From Prolixibacteraceae bacterium (GTDB lineage Bacteria; Bacteroidota; Bacteroidia; Bacteroidales; Prolixibacteraceae), in the NCBI GenBank assembly GCA_009782655.1, contig WRIQ01000082.1, positions 1 to 5,817 of the forward strand: 5,817 nucleotides of DNA, in the 5' to 3' direction. Shown here piece after piece: positions 1 to 5,773 of the stretch; the first letter of the stretch is position 1, and every line of letters begins with the position of its first letter. Position numbers and translations under genes: made by a program. The notes below the pieces were generated by a model that was not told where the DNA came from, made no database searches, and was given only the letters and a program-made list of their open reading frames with translations.

Positions 1-100
1 AAATTAAATAAAATGAATTTTGTTATATTATTGATAATTACCAAATTAGATAGTTTCTATTCAATTCATCAAATCGAAAATGCCTGATTATACTAAACGA

Positions 101-121
101 CCCTGTATTAAAAATACAGGG
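101..121. repeat. Perfect hairpin, 9-bp stem with AAA loop
   Basis: CCCTGTATT at 101-109 pairs perfectly with AATACAGGG at 113-121 around an AAA loop. It is followed on the plus strand by GTTAATTAAAAG, which is not a clean T-tract. The hairpin could be a weak bidirectional terminator or one unit of a small intergenic repeat. The pairing is seen directly and the role is inferred. Confidence 0.5.
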
Positions 122-129
122 GTTAATTA

Positions 130-146
130 AAAGAATGAAATTCTTT
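130..146. repeat. Perfect hairpin, 7-bp stem with GAA loop
   Basis: AAAGAAT at 130-136 pairs with ATTCTTT at 140-146 around a GAA loop. It lies eight bases past the previous hairpin and has the same three-base-loop design, but its AT-rich stem is weak. No function can be assigned from the sequence. Confidence 0.35.
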
Positions 147-213
147 ATAAATAAATAATTAAAGCAATGGTATTCAAATACATTATATTAGAAATTTATA
201 GAAACTAAAGTAA

Positions 214-240
214 CTGCAATGAAATTGCAGGGTTTTAACC
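214..240. repeat. Hairpin with GAA loop followed by GGTTTTAACC palindrome
   Basis: CTGCAAT at 214-220 pairs with ATTGCAG at 224-230 around a GAA loop and is followed at once by the palindrome GGTTTTAACC (231-240). It resembles the hairpin at 101-121: each arm starts with CTG, the loop is three bases, and the right arm ends CAGGG. It may serve as a bidirectional terminator, since read on the plus strand it runs into GGGTTTT. Confidence 0.4.
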
Positions 241-334
241 TTTAACTGGAAAATAAAATGTCATATTTTTCCTCCGACGCGCACACCCGTCTCGACAAAC
301 AAAAATAATTACAAAAACCAATAATCGCCGCCTG

Positions 335-359
335 AAAAATAAAAAGCCACTCGGTGGGC
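335..359 (-). terminator. Probable intrinsic terminator of fabD
   Basis: On the minus strand GCCCAC, CGA loop and GTGGC form a short GC-rich stem (5 bp with one bulged C, 346-359). It is followed directly by TTTTTATTTTT (345-335). The site lies about 90 bases downstream of the fabD stop codon, a sensible position for ending that transcript. The stem is short, so efficiency is uncertain. Confidence 0.5.
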
Positions 360-450
360 AGCATTTCAAAATCAAATTTTATAATTTCCTGCTGCCAACA
401 GGACAGGCGGATTTTTCGGATTCCACATTTTCGCCTGACTAAGAAATCTT

Positions 451-1335
451 TCAACTCTGCCTGTCAATTCCTGCGGTTTCGATTTCGGGAGCAATTTTGG
501 AAATCAGGCCCTGCAAAACGCTTCCGGTACTAATTTCGAGGAAAACGTTAATTCCATCGGCAACCATGTTGTTTACAATTTGTGTCCAGCGAACCGGAGC
601 GGTCAGTTGCGCTGTCAGATTTTCTTTTATCTCCTCGGGATCGATGACCGGTTTAGCCCACACATTCTGATAAACCGGACAAACCGGCTTCGAAAACTTT
701 GTGGCGGCAATGGCTTCGGCCAATTCAGCGCGGGCGGGTTCCATCAGCGGAGAATGGAAAGCACCGCCGACCGGTAGTTTCAGCGCCCGTTTGGCGCCGG
801 CTTCGCGAAGTTTCTCGCAAGCGGCGTCCACACCTGAGATTGAGCCGGAGATTACCAACTGCCCCGGACAATTGTAGTTTGCAGGCACAATCACCTCGTC
901 AATACTGCGGCAAATATCTTCAACCACCTCGTCGGACACTCCAATGATGGCAGCCATGGTCGAAGGAACCAGCTCGCAGGCCTTTTGCATGGCCAAAGCA
1001 CGTTTCAACACAAGCGCCAGCCCGTCCTCGAACGTCAAAGCGCCGTTTGCTACCAATGCCGAAAATTCGCCCAGCGAGTGGCCGGCAACAGCGTCAAACT
1101 CAATATTATCCAAAGTTTTCAGTAATATGGTCGAATGAATAAAAATAGCTGGCTGGGTAACCTTCGTCTCTTTCAGGTCGTCGGGAGTTCCTTCAAACAT
1201 GATGTCGGTAATGTTGAATCCCAGTAATTTGTTGGCCTGTTCGAACAAGTCGCGGGCATAAGGCGAATTTTCATACAAATCTTTTCCCATGCCGGAATAT
1301 TGCGCTCCCTGTCCCGGAAATACCAATGCTTTCAT
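451..1335 (-). CDS. fabD: Malonyl-CoA:ACP S-malonyltransferase (FabD)
   Basis: This cytoplasmic enzyme moves the malonyl group from malonyl-CoA to acyl carrier protein, supplying the extender unit for type II fatty acid synthesis. The 294-residue product has the normal length for FabD and all the expected landmarks. The N-terminal FPGQGAQ is at residues 6-12, the nucleophile elbow GHSLGE at 85-90 has Ser87 as catalytic residue, Arg112 sits in LKRALAMQ, and the GAFHSPLM motif (191-198) carries catalytic His194. The C-terminal GSVLQGLI (271-278) is also typical. The ATG at 1335 places FPGQGAQ at the usual distance from the start; no Shine-Dalgarno sequence precedes it, which is common in Bacteroidota. 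The gene stands alone here, with no fabH, acpP or fabF neighbour. It has a candidate promoter at 1393-1400 and a terminator at 335-359, so it is probably monocistronic. Confidence 0.97.
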   Translation of the reverse strand: MKALVFPGQGAQYSGMGKDLYENSPYARDLFEQANKLLGFNITDIMFEGTPDDLKETKVTQPAIFIHSTILLKTLDNIEFDAVAGHSLGEFSALVANGALTFEDGLALVLKRALAMQKACELVPSTMAAIIGVSDEVVEDICRSIDEVIVPANYNCPGQLVISGSISGVDAACEKLREAGAKRALKLPVGGAFHSPLMEPARAELAEAIAATKFSKPVCPVYQNVWAKPVIDPEEIKENLTAQLTAPVRWTQIVNNMVADGINVFLEISTGSVLQGLISKIAPEIETAGIDRQS

Positions 1336-1392
1336 ATGTATTTGTTTCTGTTGCTGTTATATGGATGTGCAACTGTTTAAAATATTCGACGC

Positions 1393-1400
1393 CAAATATA
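1393..1400 (-). promoter_or_regulatory. Candidate -7 promoter element for fabD
   Basis: Read on the minus strand this is TATATTTG, an exact match to the Bacteroidota -7 consensus TAnnTTTG. It lies 58 bases upstream of the fabD ATG and would give a 5' leader of about 50 bases. I find no good TTTG -33 box at the usual spacing, so the call rests on the -7 match and its position. Confidence 0.4.
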
Positions 1401-1770
1401 TCAGTATAATTATTCTTTCTGTATGATTTTCGAACAGAGAGCATTGCTTTTTAAAAATTATTGACACACCCAACAACCTATCGAACAAATTCGACAAAAA
1501 TTCGATAAATGTGTTTTTTTGACGCAAAGTTTCCCGAAACAATCCAATTTTTTCGAAATATTGGGTCATCCGATCCATTCGTTTTTTTACGCCTTTTGTT
1601 GTAAAAAGTACAAAAAAATCCTGATTCACTTTTCAGGGAAACAATCCTCGTCATTCACATAATATACTGATTACATTATATATACACACAGAACATCAAT
1701 CCGTTTTTAGTTTACAAATTGGAAATTATCAGGTTGCAGAATAATGTTTCAGTAAAATTTATACTTAAAG

Positions 1771-1803
1771 TTTGTATCAATACCAATTATTTTTATACAT
1801 TTA
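1771..1803 (+). promoter_or_regulatory. Candidate promoter for the Gfo/Idh/MocA oxidoreductase gene
   Basis: TTTG at 1771-1774 matches the Bacteroidota -33 box. TACATTTA at 1796-1803 matches TAnnTTTG in all but the last base, and the spacer is 21 bases. Transcription would begin near 1810, giving a leader of roughly 50 bases before the ATG at 1859. The AT-rich background makes chance matches likely, so confidence is moderate. Confidence 0.4.
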
Positions 1804-1858
1804 ACCGCTCTTGTAGCTAACACAAATTAATAATACTTAAATATTTTATTATCTAATT

Positions 1859-3367
1859 ATGAATAACGAGACTGGAAAAAGCGGGTTATCCCGCAGAGCA
1901 TTTTTAGGCACGGCTGCCGCAGCTGCTGCAGGAATTACCATTCTTCCGAGCAGTGTAATTGCCGGATTGGGACACAAAGCGCCCAGCGATAAGTTAAACA
2001 TTGTTGGCGTTGGTATTGGCGGCCGCGGTTCAAGCGTTTTGGAAGGTCTTACTTCCGAAAATATAATCGGGCTTTGCGACGTGGACTGGGGATATAGCAA
2101 AGGCGTATTCGACCGTTTCCCGAATGCCAAAATGTACAAAGACTGGCGTAAAATGTATGATGAGCTGGGCAACAGCATGGACGCCGTAATGGTGGCTACC
2201 GCCGACCATACCCATGCCATCGTTGCCGCTCACGCCCTTTCGATGGGGAAACACGTTTACTGTGAAAAACCATTGACGCACACAGTTTACGAATCGCGAC
2301 TGCTCACCAAGTTGGCCGAAAAAAATCAGGTTGCCACTCAAATGGGTAATCAGGGTTCGTCGGGCGAAGGTGTTAATCTGGTTTGCGAATGGTTGGCCAA
2401 CGGCGAAATCGGCGAAGTTACCAAGGTGGAAGCTTTTACCGACCGTCCCATTTGGCCGCAGGGCCTCAACAGGCCGGAACCCGGACAGTGGGTACCCGAC
2501 ACGTTGGATTGGGATTTATTTATCGGGACTGCGCCCATGCGCCCGTATCACCCGATTTATACGCCATGGAACTGGCGCGGATGGTGGGATTTCGGAACCG
2601 GAGCCCTTGGCGATATGGCATGCCATATTCTGCATCCCGTTTTCTTGGGCCTTGAATTGGGCTATCCTACCAAAGCGCAGGGCAGCTCTACATTGTTGCT
2701 CAACGATTGCGCTCCCTCCGGCCAGATGGTGAAAATAACATTCCCCAGCCGTACGCCGAAAAAACTTTGGAAAGGCATGAAAAATGGCGCAACACTTCCG
2801 GGCGTGGAAGTTACTTGGTACGATGGTGGCATCCAACCCATGAAACCCGAAGGCTGGCCTGCAGGAAAAAGCATGAACGACGAAGGCGGCGGCGTGATTT
2901 TCCACGGAACGAAAGACAAACTGATTTGCGGTTGCTACGGTGTAAGACCATGGCTGCTCTCGGGACGCAAACCCGAAGCTCCGAAATTCCGTCGTCGCGT
3001 GCCGAATAGCCATCACCAGCAAGATTGGGTTCGCGCTTGTAAGGAAAGCCCCGCATCGCGTGTGAAAACAGCTTCCGATTTCAGCGAAGCTGGGCCGTTC
3101 AACGAAATGGTAGTAATGGGCGTTTTGGCCGTTCGCCTGCAATCGCTTAATAAAGAATTGCTTTGGGATGGACAGAACATGCAGTTTACCAATATCGGCG
3201 CCAGTGAAAAAATCAGCACCGTTGTCAAAGATGGTTTCGAAATCAAAGATGGACATCCGACATTTGATAAAACATGGACAGAGCCAGTATCGGCGCAGGA
3301 ATTTGCAAAAGAACTTATCAGGCACACATACCGTCAGCCTTGGTCGCTGCCCAATATGCCCGCTTAA
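1859..3367 (+). CDS. Tat-exported Gfo/Idh/MocA-family oxidoreductase
   Basis: This is a 502-residue NAD(P)-dependent oxidoreductase of the glucose-fructose oxidoreductase/inositol dehydrogenase type, probably acting on a sugar or sugar derivative outside the cytoplasm. The N terminus has a twin-arginine signal, SRRAFLG at residues 11-17, followed by an Ala-rich hydrophobic stretch, so the protein is likely exported folded with cofactor bound. The Rossmann domain begins at about residue 45 and has the glycine-rich GVGIGGRG (50-57), the ATADHTHA strand (113-120) and the family hallmark EKP (136-138). The C-terminal substrate domain includes GDMACHILHP (251-260), whose Asp252, His256 and His259 resemble the family's substrate-binding Asp-His motif. 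The length fits the long Tat-bearing subfamily common in Bacteroidota and Planctomycetes. It starts at the ATG that gives a complete signal peptide and ends in a strong terminator, so it is probably a single-gene unit. Glycosidase family GH109 shares this fold and NAD use, so a hydrolytic role cannot be excluded. The substrate is unknown. Confidence 0.9.
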   Translation: MNNETGKSGLSRRAFLGTAAAAAAGITILPSSVIAGLGHKAPSDKLNIVGVGIGGRGSSVLEGLTSENIIGLCDVDWGYSKGVFDRFPNAKMYKDWRKMYDELGNSMDAVMVATADHTHAIVAAHALSMGKHVYCEKPLTHTVYESRLLTKLAEKNQVATQMGNQGSSGEGVNLVCEWLANGEIGEVTKVEAFTDRPIWPQGLNRPEPGQWVPDTLDWDLFIGTAPMRPYHPIYTPWNWRGWWDFGTGALGDMACHILHPVFLGLELGYPTKAQGSSTLLLNDCAPSGQMVKITFPSRTPKKLWKGMKNGATLPGVEVTWYDGGIQPMKPEGWPAGKSMNDEGGGVIFHGTKDKLICGCYGVRPWLLSGRKPEAPKFRRRVPNSHHQQDWVRACKESPASRVKTASDFSEAGPFNEMVVMGVLAVRLQSLNKELLWDGQNMQFTNIGASEKISTVVKDGFEIKDGHPTFDKTWTEPVSAQEFAKELIRHTYRQPWSLPNMPA

Positions 3368-3370
3368 TTA

Positions 3371-3378
3371 TAAGTTTG
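3371..3378 (+). promoter_or_regulatory. Possible -7 element upstream of the thioesterase pseudogene
   Basis: TAAGTTTG matches TAnnTTTG exactly and lies just after the oxidoreductase stop codon. No -33 box is found at the expected spacing. If used, transcription would start near 3385 and meet the terminator hairpin at 3401 before the thioesterase start at 3451. It is therefore either a chance match or part of an attenuated leader. Confidence 0.2.
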
Positions 3379-3400
3379 AATTAAAAACTTGGAAACATAT

Positions 3401-3431
3401 AAACCGGGGCGATTGTCGTTCCGGTTTTTTT
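3401..3431 (+). terminator. Strong intrinsic terminator after the oxidoreductase gene
   Basis: AAACCGGGGCGA (3401-3412) pairs along its full length with TCGTTCCGGTTT (3416-3427) around a TTG loop. The 12-bp stem includes two G-U pairs, and a run of seven T's (3425-3431) closes and follows it. It lies 33 bases past the oxidoreductase stop codon, as expected for an intrinsic terminator on the plus strand. It would largely prevent read-through into the thioesterase pseudogene 20 bases downstream. Confidence 0.85.
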
Positions 3432-3450
3432 CTTGACTCTCACACGATAA

Positions 3451-3857
3451 ATGAAAAACCGGCAGGGAATGGATTTCAAAAAATTTTTCGAAAACAATCG
3501 TTTTGCTGCCAAAGTTGGTATTGTGCTGCTCGAAATGGGCGTGGGCACAACCAAAGCAAAACTTGAAATTACCGACAACCACCTGAAAGCGGTGAATATT
3601 GTACAGGGAGGTGCTATTGATTTCGCTTTTGCCGTGGCTTCCAATTCGCACGAAAATATGGCGATAGTCATCAACAACAGCATTGCATATATTAAAATTG
3701 TCAGCAAAGGGACTTGTTTATCCCCGCCATGAAAACCTCGCTGAACCACAAAATAGCCACCTACACGGTGAATATCACCAACAAAACCGGCGATTTGATT
3801 GCCATCTTTCAGGGAATGGTATACCGGAAAAAGGAGATATTTTCCGAAACATTTTAA
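3451..3857 (+). pseudogene. PaaI-family hotdog thioesterase, frameshifted and internally deleted
   Basis: This is a broken gene for a PaaI-type acyl-CoA thioesterase, a family that hydrolyses phenylacetyl-CoA and related aryl-CoA or acyl-CoA esters in the cytoplasm. Frame one, from the ATG at 3451, gives FFENNRFAAKVGI near the N terminus, VQGGAIDFAFAVASNSH (51-67) and INNSIAYIKIVSKGT, then runs out of register and stops at 3732. The remainder continues in another frame from 3714 (LFIPAM, then LNHKIATYTV, IAIFQGMVYRKKE) to a stop at 3855-3857. Losing one T near 3714, from ACT-TTG to ACTTG, explains the shift. Rejoined, the product would be about 135 residues, close to the family length. Two further defects are visible. 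The family motif GGAIFTLADFAFA has lost four residues between Ile and the catalytic Asp, equal to 12 bases at 3618/3619. The conserved Asn of the preceding HLN motif is Lys46. A strong terminator just upstream leaves no clear promoter. A single-base assembly error could explain the frameshift but not the other changes. Confidence 0.85.
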
Positions 3858-4000
3858 AGAGCCCGGCAGTCATATTCGCAGGGTTTTGGAAAATTTTTCG
3901 ACGACTCTTTTTCCAGTTCATCGCGAACGCCGAAAGAATGCTGCAACTGCCTCGTTCCGAAGTTCTTCCTTTTCATGTTGGTTTGCGACTTTTTTATGAT
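3858..4000. other. Convergent spacer between the thioesterase pseudogene and the GH39-like gene
   Basis: This 143-base spacer lies between two converging genes and has no clear terminator for either. A weak inverted repeat, GGAAAA at 3888-3893 with TTTTCC at 3909-3914, is the only hairpin I found, and it lacks a T-tract. Its composition is closer to coding DNA than the other spacers, and several frames stay open. One is a 40-codon minus-strand frame at 3854-3976 that begins MKRKNFGTRQLQHSFG. None of these resembles a family I can name. It could be decayed coding sequence or an interspersed repeat. Confidence 0.5.
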
Positions 4001-5650
4001 TTATTGTAAATCGATTTCCCAAAGCAGGACGCCATGAAGAGGAATCTCGGTTTGTATATGCGGAACGCCGTTCCCAAAATCTAAAGTTACCTGTTCGGGT
4101 TTGAGTTTGGCGCACGATTGATAAAACGGAATTTTATCGTTAAAGGCTTTCAAAAATTTTGAATTGCTCAAGGTTGGCGGCTTGATAACGAAACTATCGG
4201 ACGACCAACCGAAATCGTCGGCCGTGATTCCCCATTGTTCCCTGTCTTTCAGCCATTCGTCAAAAAAATTCGAATCGTCGCTTATCAGTGTTCGTACAGA
4301 ATTGGTTTTCAGCTTTTTATTATCCAATCCTTCAATCGTACACGATATTTTTCGGGTTCCCGAAAGATGCACCGAATCGGAATAGGCATAAAACAAAAGA
4401 TACAATTTAGCCTGCTTCGCGTCGATTCCACAAATGGCGCCCGTTTCTTCCCCTTCAATATTTCCTCCGGTTTTGTACGTTATGGGCTGACGGATGGTTC
4501 CCGCCAGTTTGTAGAAAAGGGCGGCGGTCTGCGCCGATACGGAGGGCGCACCCGAACAAACGCTTTCGGAGGTATAAGCCCAGTGGCTGAAATAGTCGAT
4601 ACCGGAATCCATCATTTTGTGATATAAACGGGCGTCGTAAGCTGCCTGCCAAGTGTAACCGGTCGCCCGCGGCCCAATGGGTTTACCATCGAGCCCCGAC
4701 AAAATCCGGCCTTCGTCGATGCCATAGAAGAGGTTTAGAAAACCCTCGCTCTCTGCTGCCTTTCGCAGAACATCGATGGTCTCTTCCAAAGAAAGACCGC
4801 TGCTATGCTTTCCGGGCTGAATATCGTAATACGAAGCAGCCAGAAAACAAAGCCGCGTGCCAGTCTTTCCCGTACAGCGGTTTTTGCCGCGCGCGCAATG
4901 CTCAATCAGTTGCCTTTCGTCCCACAATCCTTTGGCGACAGTCATACTGTGTGCGCCCACACAGATTTGTGTCCCCAACACCTGCTCCAGCGCATCTACG
5001 GTATAATCGTAGAGCGTCAGGTAGGCGTCGCGCGTCTTTTCCGGATCGTCGCCGACAGAAAACCAGTCTTTGTTCTCGTATTCGGTGACAACACCGAAGC
5101 GCCAGTTTCGCACATTCTGCAACCCAAACTCATCTGCCAGCGACTGCATCATCGCCCGAATGTAGGAGTGCCACAGCCCGTAATCGTCGGGAGGACATTT
5201 GTTGACGCCAAAATCGGCGCTAATCTGCGGTTCTTTGGAGTATTTTAAAGGGACATTGCCCAGCTTGAGATGAGGAATTAAGCCTTGTCGCAAAATATTG
5301 CGGCAGGCGCGAAGCAGGGGAGAAAAATCATAATCGTCCATCACGGTTCTGTCCAGAGGATTTTTGAAGAGGTCGCGCTGTTCGTTGCCTCCAGCAGCCG
5401 TCATCAGTTGCACAAACCTGACAAATGGCAGTTCCCTACTGAAATAATCTTCGGGTTCTTTCTCCATCGCCCCGTGCCAGTCCTGCACATAATTCCATGC
5501 ATTCATGTTATCGGCCATATTGGGAATGGCAGCTCCCGAATGATCTATTTTGACATGGAAAGTATGGAAATTTCCCTCCTGCGAAAAGCCGGAAAGCGAG
5601 GTCGCCGACAACAAAAATATCAGGAATAGGTAGTTGAGGATTTTTTTCAT
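4001..5650 (-). CDS. Secreted GH39-like glycoside hydrolase
   Basis: The 549-residue product starts with a Sec signal peptide: MKK, then a hydrophobic core to about residue 20, with likely cleavage near SGFSQ (20-24). There is no lipobox Cys, so a periplasmic or secreted enzyme is expected. The body looks like a clan GH-A (beta/alpha)8 barrel of the GH39 type (beta-xylosidase, alpha-L-iduronidase and relatives), followed by a beta-rich C-terminal region from about residue 385. The putative acid/base glutamate is Glu190 in NWRFGVVTEYENKDW (182-196), where typical GH39 enzymes have a WNEP-like motif. The putative nucleophile is Glu313 in FYGIDEGRIL (308-317). The sugar and linkage cannot be read from the sequence. 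The ATG at 5650 gives a complete signal peptide, and no Shine-Dalgarno sequence precedes it. No SusC/SusD pair is present in the window to define a polysaccharide utilization locus. The fold call comes from motif pattern and is less certain than secretion; an uncharacterised GH-A family is the main alternative. Confidence 0.72.
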   Translation of the reverse strand: MKKILNYLFLIFLLSATSLSGFSQEGNFHTFHVKIDHSGAAIPNMADNMNAWNYVQDWHGAMEKEPEDYFSRELPFVRFVQLMTAAGGNEQRDLFKNPLDRTVMDDYDFSPLLRACRNILRQGLIPHLKLGNVPLKYSKEPQISADFGVNKCPPDDYGLWHSYIRAMMQSLADEFGLQNVRNWRFGVVTEYENKDWFSVGDDPEKTRDAYLTLYDYTVDALEQVLGTQICVGAHSMTVAKGLWDERQLIEHCARGKNRCTGKTGTRLCFLAASYYDIQPGKHSSGLSLEETIDVLRKAAESEGFLNLFYGIDEGRILSGLDGKPIGPRATGYTWQAAYDARLYHKMMDSGIDYFSHWAYTSESVCSGAPSVSAQTAALFYKLAGTIRQPITYKTGGNIEGEETGAICGIDAKQAKLYLLFYAYSDSVHLSGTRKISCTIEGLDNKKLKTNSVRTLISDDSNFFDEWLKDREQWGITADDFGWSSDSFVIKPPTLSNSKFLKAFNDKIPFYQSCAKLKPEQVTLDFGNGVPHIQTEIPLHGVLLWEIDLQ

Positions 5651-5773
5651 GATTATTCTGATTTTACTTGAAAATTTAATGTTTCGGACTGAAAGCCAGC
5701 CTTTTTCAGGCTTAATAAAATGAACCTGCCAGTTTCGGGGCGCGAAGACAAAATAATCGGTACGAAAAAAGGG
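5651..5773. other. Upstream region of the GH39-like gene
   Basis: This short noncoding stretch should hold the promoter of the minus-strand GH39-like gene, or an intercistronic spacer if the upstream gene is co-transcribed. On the minus strand TAAATTTT (5681-5674) differs from the -7 consensus TAnnTTTG only in its last base, but no -33 TTTG is at the right distance. A 5-bp stem, AGCCT at 5698-5702 with AGGCT at 5708-5712, would lie in the leader or just upstream. None of these signals is strong. Confidence 0.3.

Larger units (their letters stand above)
1..450. other. Gene-free AT-rich region downstream of fabD
   Basis: No convincing gene lies between the left edge and the fabD stop codon. 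Bases 1-240 are very AT-rich and contain three short perfect inverted repeats, listed separately. Bases 241-450 are less AT-rich and hold a probable fabD terminator. They also hold mutually exclusive short inverted repeats: CCGCCTG at 328-334 and CGCCTG at 432-437 can each pair with CAGGCGG at 404-410. A 70-codon minus-strand frame beginning with TTG overlaps the fabD stop, but it reads through the terminator and has no recognisable domain, so I do not call it a gene. Confidence 0.7.
1336..1858. other. Divergent intergenic region between fabD and the oxidoreductase gene
   Basis: This AT-rich region of 523 bases separates two divergently transcribed genes and should hold both promoters; the best candidates are listed separately. 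The stretch 1480-1506 has three TCGA-centred motifs, with ATCGAA at 1480-1485 and TTCGAT at 1501-1506 as inverted arms around TTCGAC at 1490-1495. A 90-codon minus-strand frame (1357-1629) crosses the region, but it resembles no family I know, is AT-biased and overlaps the candidate fabD promoter, so it is left out as a gene. I see no RNA gene or riboswitch. Confidence 0.6.

Noticed and set aside
242..454. 70-codon minus-strand frame overlapping the fabD stop codon
   Set aside because: It begins with TTG, reads through the probable fabD terminator (its LPTEWLFIF segment is the hairpin and T-tract), and shows no recognisable domain.
1461..1466. TTGACA resembling a sigma-70 -35 box
   Set aside because: Bacteroidota primary promoters do not use this box, and no matching -10 element or gene lies at the proper distance.
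1357..1629. 90-codon minus-strand frame just upstream of fabD
   Set aside because: It lies in AT-rich intergenic DNA, overlaps the candidate fabD -7 element, matches no family I know and is rich in Phe, Ile, Leu and Lys as expected from AT-rich noncoding sequence.
2516..3325. 269-codon minus-strand frame inside the oxidoreductase gene
   Set aside because: It is antisense to a well-supported gene with motifs throughout, and its own translation has no recognisable fold.
3683..4009. 108-codon plus-strand frame across the thioesterase end and spacer
   Set aside because: Over 3714-3857 the thioesterase homology is in a different frame, so this frame is out of register; the rest resembles nothing known.
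5698..5712. 5-bp hairpin upstream of the GH39-like gene as a terminator
   Set aside because: The stem is only five pairs and no T-tract follows on either strand, so it is mentioned only as part of the upstream region.
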